DNA from: Trichosporon coremiiforme
Lineage: Eukaryota; Basidiomycota; Tremellomycetes; Trichosporonales; Trichosporonaceae
Reading direction: 5' to 3'
Assembly: GCA_039545355.1 (NCBI GenBank)
Contig: BCJJ01000018.1
Location: 62,001 to 126,000 of the forward strand
Length of the DNA stretch: 64,000 bases
How positions within the stretch are numbered: position 1 is the first letter of the stretch; each line of letters starts with the position of its first letter. The notes beneath the pieces were generated by a model, which worked only from the letters and a program-made list of their open reading frames with translations, was not told where the DNA came from and made no database searches. Positions 48,047 to 58,226 of this stretch are shown in pieces. The translations under genes were made by a program, and so were the position numbers.

Positions 48047-48892
48047 TCAGTCTCCGAGAGACGCTGACGTCTCGCTCCACCAAGTCTCCCCATCGAGTAT
48101 GCTCTGGGTGTACGAGTTGTTTGTGATGTTGGGAATGTAGGCGCCCAGCGTCCCGTCTCTCTTGGACTTTGCGCAGCTTCCCGCCCCTCTGGCCGCAATG
48201 GAACCTAGGAATCCCAAGATCGGCCCGGCAAGGGGTAAGAGTCCAAGACCACTGGCAAGGCTGCCCACAATATTACTCAGAACGCCACAGAAGTCCGCCT
48301 TTGGCCCGAGTTCCTGCACATGGAAGTCAATGAGGAGATGCCCAGACTGAGTGGCATCCTCAACCTTGCTTCGATAAAGGCTGTACTGGGGATGGATGGA
48401 CCCAAACCAATCCCACTTCGAGAGGAGCTGGTTCATGCCCACGATTCCTGCCCCAATGTCGGGATAGACAGAGTACTCGAGCCACTTCCTCTGCTCGCCC
48501 AGCCGCACCGCCTCAACCATGGCCGCCTTCAGACTGGTGCGCGCCAACTCGCCGCCGTCAAACTTCCCATCCGCCCCCTTCAGGACAGGAAAGATTGCGT
48601 TCGCAGAGATGGAGATGTTGTACGTCTTCAGCTCGCTCGCGCGGTTTGTGTACCCCTTCTGCGTGTACTTGGGCGTTGACCACCGTGTCGTGTCGCAGTC
48701 TTGGCCGGTGCAGAGCTCGTCTAGCGCCTCGCGCACTAGCTCGAAGGCGCTGATGTCCCCAATCGAGAGGGGGGTTTGGCCGTGGATCATGACGTCGGTC
48801 GTGTACTCTGTTTGGCCTCGAGGATTGAGTGCATCTTCGGTGGGTGCACCGAGAGCAAAGGAGGCGAGTGCGAGGAAGACTGCAGTCAGCAT
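48047..48892 (-). CDS. Secreted protein of unknown family
   Basis: Single-exon gene of 281 residues. A clear signal peptide opens the protein (MLTAVFLALASFALG, cleavage likely after the GAP region at about residue 17). The mature part has Cys at CTGQDC and again near the C-terminus (ADFCGVLSN, GSCAKSKRD), so four or so Cys may form disulfides. A segment of about 35 residues rich in Gly/Leu/Ile (SNIVGSLASGLGLLPLAGP) could be a membrane-interacting or buried helix. Two NxS/T sites (YNIS, ITNNS) fit secretion. I do not recognise the family and assign no function. ATG at 48892 is unambiguous, and codon use matches the neighbours. Confidence 0.7.
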   Translation of the reverse strand: MLTAVFLALASFALGAPTEDALNPRGQTEYTTDVMIHGQTPLSIGDISAFELVREALDELCTGQDCDTTRWSTPKYTQKGYTNRASELKTYNISISANAIFPVLKGADGKFDGGELARTSLKAAMVEAVRLGEQRKWLEYSVYPDIGAGIVGMNQLLSKWDWFGSIHPQYSLYRSKVEDATQSGHLLIDFHVQELGPKADFCGVLSNIVGSLASGLGLLPLAGPILGFLGSIAARGAGSCAKSKRDGTLGAYIPNITNNSYTQSILDGETWWSETSASLGD

Positions 48893-50080
48893 GGCAGTGG
48901 TGGTTAACTTGAAATGTCCGGATCGGTGGCGGCTAACTAGCTGTTCTGATTGTGACGTTCTTCCATCAAATACCGTGACTTTATACTTTGAAGCGAAAAG
49001 GTGAGCGCTTTATCATGCTGTATCATGTTGTCTGCGATCAGTGGTCTGAAAGTCATGCCCGAACCCCAGACTTAGGGTGAGCATGATTGAAGCAGAGTTT
49101 CCAGAGGGTCGGGTGCCACTGACTTCTGTTACAGTGCTGTGCAGCCCACAAGAGATGGCCGCTCGCGCATGACAAGTAAATTGTGGCAGCCCCAACTCGA
49201 GGCACGGGTCTGGATTTGGTCAGAATTCGCCGGTTAGTTGTGCAGGAGCAGCAGATCGCAGTAGGGGCCGACGCCCGCTCCTGGTCTGGATATCAGCAAC
49301 GAGCCTGCGGGTTTTGCCACCCTCCCTAAGCCTGTGCTGTTGCGATCGATAAGCGTGACGGTGATGCCCGCTTCGCAGCTCTGCACTCCGAACTGCTCAC
49401 CAGCCCACACCACCAACCCACACTACCGGCTGCGACAAACCGGTGTTGTAGGAGGGTGTTGCCGACGGAAAGCCGGCGGCAGACACCTGTCAGCGGACAT
49501 GACCGCTCGCTCAGGGCCGAGGATGTTGCCGGTCAACAGCCGGACAACGGCGACATCGCATCTACCGCGACTGCAAAAGCCAGAATGGTGAGGTCAACAT
49601 CATATCAGTTCGAAGATGCTGACCCGCATTGCGATTTAGCCGCGTGCAGCATGCCACACCCATGCACGGTGGACAATGAGGACGTAGGCCTTCCTCGGTC
49701 CAGTCTTCAGTCACGTGACATTCGCCACTCACCTCCACCACACCATGACGCAGTGCGGACTGCGGTCAGCGACTCGTCACCCCCTCGTTGAGCGCACACA
49801 GACGCTACACTCGATATCAGCACCTACACGTTCATTCCTTACCGCTACACCATCGACTTGGAACCAAGAAGGATTCAACAACCCGGCTCACAAATACTGG
49901 AGAGTACCGTCGAAGCACCGACTTCCGGCTTTGACAACCCGAACTCGACTTCTTCGGTGACCAGCCAGACACACCGTGTCACCTGGCTTCCCTGAGAAGT
50001 TAGTGTTCCAGACGCGTATCGCAATTCACAGCCCAGCATCTCTATCCAGTGAACGTGTTATCGGGCAAGAAGGATTCAAG
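48893..50080. other. Divergent intergenic region between the secreted protein and PI31-like gene
   Basis: About 1.2 kb with no supportable gene. Contains AT-rich TACCGTGACTTTATACTTTG near 48972-48993 on the secreted-protein side (TATA-like on either strand) and a moderately GC-rich leader before 50081. Confidence 0.4.
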
Positions 50081-51505
50081 ATGCCGGACAATTTTGCTCT
50101 GGATACGGATGCGCTTCTGCTCCTGCTCCCGACGCTCCTTCCTCGTTCCACGAGCTCGCCCTTACCTCACCCGACTGACTCTGTGGCCGCCCTCGTGCAC
50201 ACGATCCACACGCAGCTGGGTTTCCGCCTGTTGCCGTCTCCCGGCGAGGCCGCGCTTGATGCCGGTCCCTCTTCGGCGGGCGGTCCTGCCGAACCCGAGT
50301 CGTCCGGGGACAACGAGGACGACGACATGTCTGAGACGACTACGGCAGTGGACCCTAACGAGGATACCGGGTCCGGGGTCGCGAACGTTCTTCCCGCCGG
50401 CTGGAACGCACGTGGAGAGGACGCCTACTCGTTTGAGTACCGGCACGAGCAGAGCAGCATGACGTTCCGCGTACGTGTCGGACGCATGGGTAACCGGGTC
50501 ACTGTGGACGGAATGGCGGAAGACAGCGCCCCGCACTCATTCTCGCTGCCCGTGGGCGATATTGTCAACGCAGGGTCGTTCCCGATTCCCTCTGCAGCAA
50601 CAGCGGCGACCGCCGCCGGCGACGAGCAGGATGCTGCCCGGGCTCTGGGCTTTGTGTCTCGCGACGCGTGAGTAGCCACCAAGCTGAACTGATTCTGTGA
50701 GTGAAAGCTGACCGGCAGTGTGAGCCATTTCACCAGCTCGTACGACAACAGCGTTGTTTCCCGCCTTGTCCCGGGACTGACGAAGGAAGGCTACACGGCC
50801 GCACCACCGTGAGTAGATCTGCGTTTCAGGCTCAGCCATGAAACGGCACATGTGGCTTCTGGTCGTAGACTGACGAACAGGTCCTCGGCGCCTAGAGGTC
50901 CGGACGAGCGTCGCCGCCCGCGCCCTACACCGGACAATCCGACCGGGCCCGAGCCGGCCCGCCCCGGCGTTCCCTCTCCTCTGATCGACCCCCTTCGTGG
51001 GCCCGGCGTCCCCGTCGCGTCAGTGGGACACCGCGACCTCGACCCACTGGGAAGCATGCGCGGCCCCGACGCAGGCGGCGGCAACATCGTCGACTTCAAC
51101 CACCCCCTGTTCGCAGGTCGCCGCGGCCAAGGCAGCGGTGAAGTACCCGACCCGTCCCACCCCTCCGGCGCTCGCTGGGACCCCGTTGGGCCCCACGGCC
51201 CGACTGGCCCACGTTTCCCCGGTGGCTCTGGTGGTAGTAACCCGCTCGGAGGCGTGGGCGTTACCGACCCGGAATGGCGCAACAGGTTTGGGGACGAGAT
51301 GCCGCCTCCTGGGGAGTTTGGGCCCGACATGGGTCTTGGCCCCTTCGGTGGTCCCAACGCTGGACCCGGTGGTGGTCGTTTCGGAGGCGCTGGGGGAGGC
51401 CGCTTCGGCCCCGGCGGTGGTCCTGGTGGACTCGGCGGCGGCTTTGGAGGCGGCGGCGGCTTCGGGGGTGGGGGCTTTGGCGGAGGTGGGGGCATGTTCA
51501 TGTGA
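50081..51505 (+). CDS. PI31/Fub1-family proteasome regulator
   Basis: Proteasome-binding regulator (PSMF1/PI31 in animals, Fub1 in yeast) that inserts into the 20S chamber and blocks the active sites, and in animals links proteasomes to transport. Exons 50081-50667, 50719-50808 and 50881-51505 join in phase to 433 residues. The N-terminal FP-like domain (about 1-245) includes GWNARGEDAYSFEYRHEQSS, MTFRVRVGRMGNRVTVDG and SYDNSVVSRLVPGLTKEGY. The C-terminal PI31 signature is VGHRDLDPLGSMRGPDAGGG followed by NIVDFNHPLF. The tail is an extended Gly/Pro/Phe-rich stretch (about 375-433) ending GGGGMFM, longer than in most relatives and consistent with the HbYX-like/disordered inhibitory tail region. 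An acidic linker (SGDNEDDDMSE) splits the N-terminal domain. Start ATG at 50081 follows GGATTCAAG. Confident. Confidence 0.9.
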
Positions 51506-54464
51506 GCGGGCGCGCGATAGCGAGCGTCAGTGAACATTGTCGGGCCTCAGCATAAGTTAGGCGAAACTTATCGCCCGTAGTGTATAGTGGCTGGTCAGCA
51601 GAAATGTAAAAGTGAATGTGTGCAGTCCAGTGAATGCGTATGCGTATACTTCATGAGGCGTAGCGAGTGATAACGATCAGTCGCGATTGAGTGCGATGAT
51701 CGGTCATGTTTCCGGGCGACGGGCAGCGGTCGCTTCTGTCCAGATGTCAGCAAATATAACTCCTCACTCGGGATACTCGGGGACGGTACCGGACGGTCGC
51801 TCGTGCCTCAGCCCGTTTAGTTTTGCGTGATTGGCAGCCAAGCGGTACAGCAGTAACGATGACGGAGCGGGGTTCGGCGTAATTATTGCACAGGTGCAAA
51901 CGCGGGGCTGAGAGTCCAGCCCGTTCAGCCCGTCCCCTTCCCCACACGTCCATTCCTGCCTCCCCTTGGCCTATGGCTGGCTACCCCTTGTTGCTCCTAG
52001 CCTACCCCGGGCATGCATGCCAGTTCGGCCGGCAGGCCATCACTCCTGTCCGTCGGGCGAGACTGAGCGAACGAGCGTGCAAGTCGAAAACGTGCGTGCC
52101 ACCAAGCAAGCCAGTAAGGCACCCGCCGTGGCTTGGAAAGTCGAACTCTTCAGACTTTCCAAGTCGGGTGGCGAACGGAAATTCGAATGCCGCTCTGTGA
52201 CTGGTCCATGGTCGCGATAAGGATCTCCAGCCGGCGGCACGGCGCGCCGTCTCCTCCTCCTATCCCCCCCTATCTTTAGCTCGTGGAGTAGCTTGGATGG
52301 CTGTCGGATTTTTGGCTGCTAGTGCGCATGCTCAAGCTTGTTTTGCATTGCCGGTCGGCCGGAATACATGCGAACATGCGAGGACGGTGGGACCCAAGTA
52401 CCCACGCATGCTGATCCCGATAGTAGTGGGCCCGGTAACGAACGTCACGACGATCCGGCGCACGCACATGCACACGCGTGAGGCGTGATCGCCAGAGTGG
52501 CGGGAGCTGCTCGGTAGCTAATCCTAGTCGCGGTTATGTCTGTTGCATTCCCGCGACACCCATGAGGCTGAGATGGCGAGGTGGCAACGTTATCTGCTGT
52601 GTGACTACGCGAACCTACGACGTGTAGTGTTCCCGATTGCTTGCATTCCCGCGACGTGTACCGCGTAGCACTGCAGGCGTGTACCGCGTACCGCGTCGAC
52701 GCGGACACCCATGGACGCGCAGTTGTGCGTAATCCGGCACCGAAACCGACTTCTGCACAGGTATGCATGGCCCCTGCTCCCCTGTTCGCCTGCGTTAGCG
52801 AGCCGTGCCACGTTATGCGGGCCAACTATCTCCGCATCAGCCAACCAAACGCAAACCAACAGTAGCACGCGTAGCCGAGAACACTAAACAACACATCCGT
52901 CCAAGCGAAGTGTGCGAACATCGGCTCGGTGGCAGATTATGCATGCATGGGGGAATAAGGGGGGAGAACAACATGGGAATGCGACGGCACCTGTGCATGC
53001 CGGACCTGGCAGATGGCGATCGAAACAAACGGGACGCCGGCAGCAGCGCGGACAACGCGGACGGCGCGGCGGTTGCTCCTCGGCCATATGTTCATCGATC
53101 AGCAGTGTCAACACCAGTGCCTCCCTCCCTGTATGTTATGACGATGGGAATCTGGACGTATGTGACGTAGCAGCTCCTCGGTGGGAGTCGGGATGCCGAC
53201 TGCGGAGGAAAGTTGGGAAGCAGCAAGAACCTGGGTCTATGCATGGATCTCGGAGATGGCGGAGCAAGGCCGTCCGCTGCACTGGTGCATGCCGCGCTGT
53301 ATCCGTAGTGCGTTGTAGCGCGATATGCGGAGTGCACGATGATCGGAGCGTGCCCACCGCTCTCCACCGTCGTCATAGCTGTGGAGCTGATCGCGATTGA
53401 GCGCCTGTGCTGAGGGCCTGGCCCAGCTGGCCCCGGTGTTATCGCTGGTAGTGACGCTGACAATGGCAGTGGTAGTTCCGGGTATTCCCCGCAGCAAGCT
53501 GGAGTTATGGTGTCATAGACCCCGCGTCGTTGCCCGGGGTTGCACCATCTGCACCATTGTGGTGCTCTATGAGACCTGCACCTCACACTTCCGGATTCCG
53601 TGGCATGCGGTGATGGGCATGTGGGCAACATCCCTACGTCCCTACGTCCGGCGACTTTGGTTACTACGGCGTTCTGACCGGGGTTGGTCGGATCTTCGAC
53701 TTTTGCTCCACATGCACGTATGTACTACTAACCTGGGGAAAACAACGTGTGGAGCATGCGCCATGCATGTTGCATGTTGCAGCCACCATGCTCGATCACA
53801 TCACGCTGTGGCTAAGCGATGCATGCGGGTGAGTGGGGGGCACAAAGGGAGAAATGGGACAATCGACTAATCGACTATCAATGCAGCGTGGTTCGGGTGA
53901 TAGCGATTCGGGTATGGAGGCGAGGCCGCGGCGGGGATGCGGTCAAGAGCCAAGATACGTGATCGCAGGCAGAGAGCTAAGAGGAGGCCCGGTGCGCGCG
54001 GTGCAAATTTCCCCGATCCTAGTCGCCATAGCAGCAGCGGCAGCACGGCAATCGCGGTCCGGCGGTTACGGCGGTTACGGTGGAAAAATCGGCCGGCTAG
54101 AAATCCACTGTTTATGGAAAAAGTCGGAAACCCCTGGGCCCTTGGGAGCTGAGGGGCTCGGTGGGTCGGTAACCGGTCAAAGACGTCCACGGCCCTGACT
54201 CCACAGTTTGCCTTAAAGCTCAGCCCCGACCCCGCTATCACGACTTTCTCATATCTTGCCCCGCAACCATCCCGGTTCTCTCCATATCTATCACTACTTT
54301 TCTGAGATAGCACGACGCATACTCCCGTCTGTGCATATAACCCAACACCTGCCGACTGGTGACCTGTTCTTCGACTCACCGCATATATTCCCACCTTTCC
54401 GCCACTCGAGGCGAAATACCCATCACATCAGCCACCAACTACCACCACCACTACCACTACCACT
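51506..54464. other. 3-kb intergenic region with TGCATG-rich sequence and promoter of the 153-residue gene
   Basis: No supportable gene. From about 52010 to 53850 the hexamers TGCATG, GCATGC and ATGCAT recur many times (for example 52013-52021, 52329, 52942-52951, 52995, 53760-53783, 53819-53826). Short direct duplications are present, such as TGCATTCCCGCGAC at 52544 and 52641. The last 150 nt carry a TATA-like CATATAA at 54334-54340 and a CCACCACTACC-rich leader up to the ATG at 54465. Confidence 0.45.
54334..54340 (+). promoter_or_regulatory. TATA-like element upstream of the 153-residue gene
   Basis: CATATAA lies about 125 nt before the ATG at 54465, within an AT-rich dip in otherwise GC-rich DNA, followed by a C/A-rich leader. 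Position and context fit a core promoter; no experimental support. Confidence 0.35.
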
Positions 54465-54926
54465 ATGGCCACCATGGACGACCTCATCGCGATGGCGGGC
54501 CAGCTCCACATGTCGCAGGAAGCCCTCGACCTGAACAGCTTCAAGGCGCAGCTCGCTCGCACGCTTGTTCTCCCCATGCCGATCCCGACATCCACCACCG
54601 GATCCTCGCCGGCCAGCGATGCCCCGCTACCCTCCCCGACGAGCTGTGGCTCCTTCGATGCCTTCCCCTTCCCCGCTCCCAGCCAGGGATCACCAACACC
54701 CGCGTACCAGTACCAGGAGGACGACGCCGCGCTCGCGGCCGCCTTCGCCGGCGACGCCTTCGCCCCCATGGTCCAGCAGAAGCAAGACCCGTGGGCTGCC
54801 TTCCGCCCCAGCGCCTTCCCGGCCCCGCCGCCGCAGTACCAGCCTCCGCCGCAGTACTCGCCCCAGCCCCAGCAGAGCCAGCAGCAGGACGCGATGGACG
54901 CCGACATGGCCGAGGCCATGCTCTAG
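54465..54926 (+). CDS. Small Gln/Pro-rich acidic protein (unknown)
   Basis: Single-exon ORF of 153 residues with strong start context (two ATGs, ATGGCCACCATGG). An N-terminal helix-prone part (MDDLIAMAGQLHMSQEALDLNSFKAQLAR, about residues 4-32) is followed by a Pro/Ser linker, an acidic Ala-rich segment (YQEDDAALAAAFAGDAF) and a Pro/Gln/Tyr-rich tail (QYQPPPQYSPQPQQSQQQDAM) ending DADMAEAML. Third-codon positions are strongly GC-biased like the confirmed genes, which supports it as coding. It resembles short transcriptional co-activator or adaptor-type disordered proteins in composition only; no family is recognised. An isolated position in gene-poor DNA and a TATA-like box 125 nt upstream fit an inducible gene, which is inference. 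Confidence 0.6.
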   Translation: MATMDDLIAMAGQLHMSQEALDLNSFKAQLARTLVLPMPIPTSTTGSSPASDAPLPSPTSCGSFDAFPFPAPSQGSPTPAYQYQEDDAALAAAFAGDAFAPMVQQKQDPWAAFRPSAFPAPPPQYQPPPQYSPQPQQSQQQDAMDADMAEAML

Positions 54927-55519
54927 GCGCTCTCGACGTTCTCGACGCTCTCGAGCAACCACACAAACGAACAATATAATCCAATAGACCAATACCATAG
55001 CATCAATTCTCACATCTCACACACATCCATAGTTGTACCTAGAAGACATCAGAAGAACACGTTGTAGACATCTTTTCCCAGAACTTTGCATGCACAGTAG
55101 ACATTTTTTCCACAAGATGCCGTCACGAGTTGTGTTTGGAGTGGGAACCCCTCCTTGTGTGACATGTTGGCGCGTAGCGGATTGTCACACCGTGTCTTTC
55201 TTTCTCTCTCTCTGGCGTCGTGCGGGCAGCGCATCATGCGGGCTAGCAAAGCTGACAGGGGGAATACAATCCCGGATGTCTTAGCAGCATGCGGTCGCTC
55301 GCCAACGGTCGCCGGTCACGAGGTCCATTACACTGGGCATTAGTGTGTGAGTGTGGGCAAGTGGGTCGGAAGCAGCCCGATGTTGACTGCGGAAGAGCAT
55401 GCCGTCAAGCGTACAGGCGTACAGGCGTCTGCCGAAGCTTTGCGAAGCACACCACGTCCTCTGCGCGTTAAGCCCGGTCCAGGGGCAGAGAATGACGGAT
55501 TGCTGGAAATCCGTCGACC

Positions 55520-55549
55520 GGCATGGCGGCATGGCGGCATGGCGGCATG
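55520..55549 (+). repeat. Octamer tandem repeat (GGCATGGC)3.75
   Basis: Nearly four perfect 8-bp units in non-coding DNA. Confidence 0.9.
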
Positions 55550-58062
55550 AGACAGCGAGGTCAGCTGACGTCTCGTCATTCTGGAAGCGGCAACTTGGCC
55601 GATCAACTCCCAGTACCTAAGTCAACAACCGGATCCGCTCTGTTCTGGGGTTGCGAACATGTAATACTGGGGTTGCATTGCGAGCTCTGCCAAGCTTTGC
55701 CTGACTCCTATGCGTTCATCTCCGCTCCGTCGACTTCGTCCGCCCCGTCTGTTCCGTAACGAAGCCCGAAGACTGTCGGACCGTTCGGTCCAAAACGTCT
55801 TCGGCAATGACAGACGAGGAGTTGCTGCGCAGCAAGTTGTAATTGTTACTGAATTCAGAAAGCCCAAGTGACAATTAGGTTTACACTTTCCGACATCTTT
55901 CTGCATTCGGCCTTTCAGTTGTCACGCATTCGCGCCTTTCGCGCATTGTAGATTCGATTACAAAAAACGCCACAGCGGCATATGCGCACCATGCGAGCAC
56001 TTTCGCGATAGGAAGGGGTTGGGCGGGAATTGTTCCGTTTCGCTGGGTGCCATGCAGTTCGTGGCCCCGGAGATCCGGAACTCTGGAGCAAGTCGAGGTG
56101 GGGAAGGCAAAAGCAAGCGCTGAGCGCAGGCGGCTGGCAGCGATGCATACGGACAAAACGCAGTGGGCATGTGACCTTGGTATACCCGATCCTCATCCGG
56201 GGTGTCCGGGTGGCTCGGCGACTTGGAGCGGCAGGCTGGGATGCGTATGGACGAGCTTAGCCGTTGAGCCGCCGATTCACCGGGATTCTGGGCATAGGAA
56301 ACGCCTCCCACCGTACGGGTCCACACTATGCGAACGGCGAGTTTCGCGGCTAGCTACGGGTTCTGGCGGGCCGTTCCATGCATTGGCCTAGTTGCAGCTT
56401 GCATTCATTCCTTGAAAATTTCAGCGGCAAAGGTCCAAGGAACCTGGGCCTGCGGGGTGCTGGCGAAAGGTGCATGGACCACCATGGACCAGGGATGATT
56501 ACGATCAATCACACGAGAGCGCGGGGCCAAGACGTGCTACAACGCTAAGGACTTGTGCGGGGTCCCCTGTACACACTCCGCTCCGCATGCTATCGGCCGT
56601 ACGGCGCCGGCTTGCTCCCAGATCGTCTCCAGGATGCACTCCAGGATGCATGCTGACTCAGACGAAGAATGCGTCAATCAGATGACAAGCTGGCCGCATC
56701 GAGTAGATCTTTCGGGACAAAAAAGCAGGGCTGAGGCGTATCCCGACGACGCCGGAAATTCTCTTCCTCACCAACCTGACGCGCCTGACGGCCGACCCGC
56801 GCGACCTGAGAGATCCCAGCAAAATCGCCCGCTTGGTCGCCGGTCGCGCCGGTCGCAGGGCCAACGGTAATTCGCGGCTGGCTCTGTGAGCCTGAGAAAA
56901 GACGCACGCCAAGGCGCTGCCTGGCGCTCGAGGCGTACACGTGCCCCCCCTCTCCTTTCTGGTGGCGCTCAGCTCGACCTGAGCGGTGGCTGACTGTCGA
57001 ACACCGCGCATCGCCGGATCTCCGAGTCCTCCCCACAGGAATGAGTTCCCCAACAGTGGTGCATGCGGGCCGAAACGATGCAGAATGCAATCGAAAATTT
57101 AGAGCTCGAGTCGCAGATTAGACGAGCAGCGGTAGGTCTTACCCCGCATTCGATGATCGGACCCCCACTCCGCGCAGTCCGTTCTTGAAATTTTTTGAGC
57201 ATCGCTAAGGTACAGATACAGGTACGGCCAAAGAACGAGAGCTAGAGGGCCCAGAGTCTCAGAGGGCCGGAAGCAATCCGCCGATCACACCTTGGGTGTA
57301 GCCCCGACGGCCCCGCACTCGATCTCCACCAATGACGTCCAGATCTACAACCAGCGCAATGGAGAGAGGGCCTGGTACCTCGCCGGCTTCTCCGGGTGGA
57401 CCTGTACACCGGGCCGTGGACCGTGGACCTTCCGGATACCTCTTTGCCTTGCAGCCGTCTGCTGGCTAGCGACAGGCAGCACAGTGTCGCCGGATAAAGC
57501 GGCACCGTCACGTTTCTTCCAAGCGAGCCTGCTCCGGCGACCCATCCGGCCAACCAAAGGCGTGTCAGTAGTGGAGGCGGCGCGTGCCATAGTGGGGCAC
57601 CCATCATGCAGCGTGGGGTACCGCTCGTCAACACTTTCTCGGCGGACCTCGTCCTCGTCAAAAACGTAGTTCCTGCCGAGAAAAACAGGTGACTACCGCC
57701 GGTCCGGGGTCTGTTTCGACAAAGGCGGAGAAAGAGCGGTCGCAAGACCCGCCCATCAGTACCGGTTCTGGCTCAATAGGGCTATGAGGTGATGTTGATG
57801 TGCAGGCGAGGATCGGACATGTGCTCGAACTTACCCCACCTTGTCCCCTCCCCCACCCCAAACACAGGTTGTTTGCGGGGTCGTGGGTGAGGGGATGGGC
57901 GGGTGTGTGGGGTGCATGTGGGGTGCTCACGGCTAGAGAGCCGATCTCTTACCTTGCCGAGCTGGTGTGATCGCTGGTGTGATCCGGTACGGTCAACGTG
58001 CCCATTTGATCCAGGCGGACGCTGCTGCACCTGCAGAGTCGAGGCTCTCAGGAGATGCATCC

Positions 58063-58226
58063 GTGGGAAACCTTGAAACTGCAAGAGCCAACCTCCGACT
58101 GGCCTTTTTCAAGTCGACCGTGGGAACCTACGACCATACCTACGAGGGGGGGGGGACCGTGAGAAACATTGAAACTGCAAGACGCAACCTCCGACCGACT
58201 TGTTTTCAAGTTGACCGTGGGAAACC
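58063..58226 (+). repeat. Degenerate two-copy direct repeat, offset 96 bp
   Basis: Copies start at 58063 and 58159. Shared blocks in order are GTG(G/A)GAAAC, TTGAAACTGCAAGA, CAACCTCCGAC, TTTTCAAGT and GACCGTGGGAA. The end of each copy repeats its own beginning, suggesting a tandem unit of about 60-70 bp. A G-run (58146-58155) lies between the copies. No ORF is shared. Confidence 0.8.

Noticed and set aside
57242..57745. Overlapping 125- and 167-codon ORFs on both strands
   Set aside because: Mutually antisense, no family motif, no upstream or downstream exon joins, composition typical of random GC-rich DNA.
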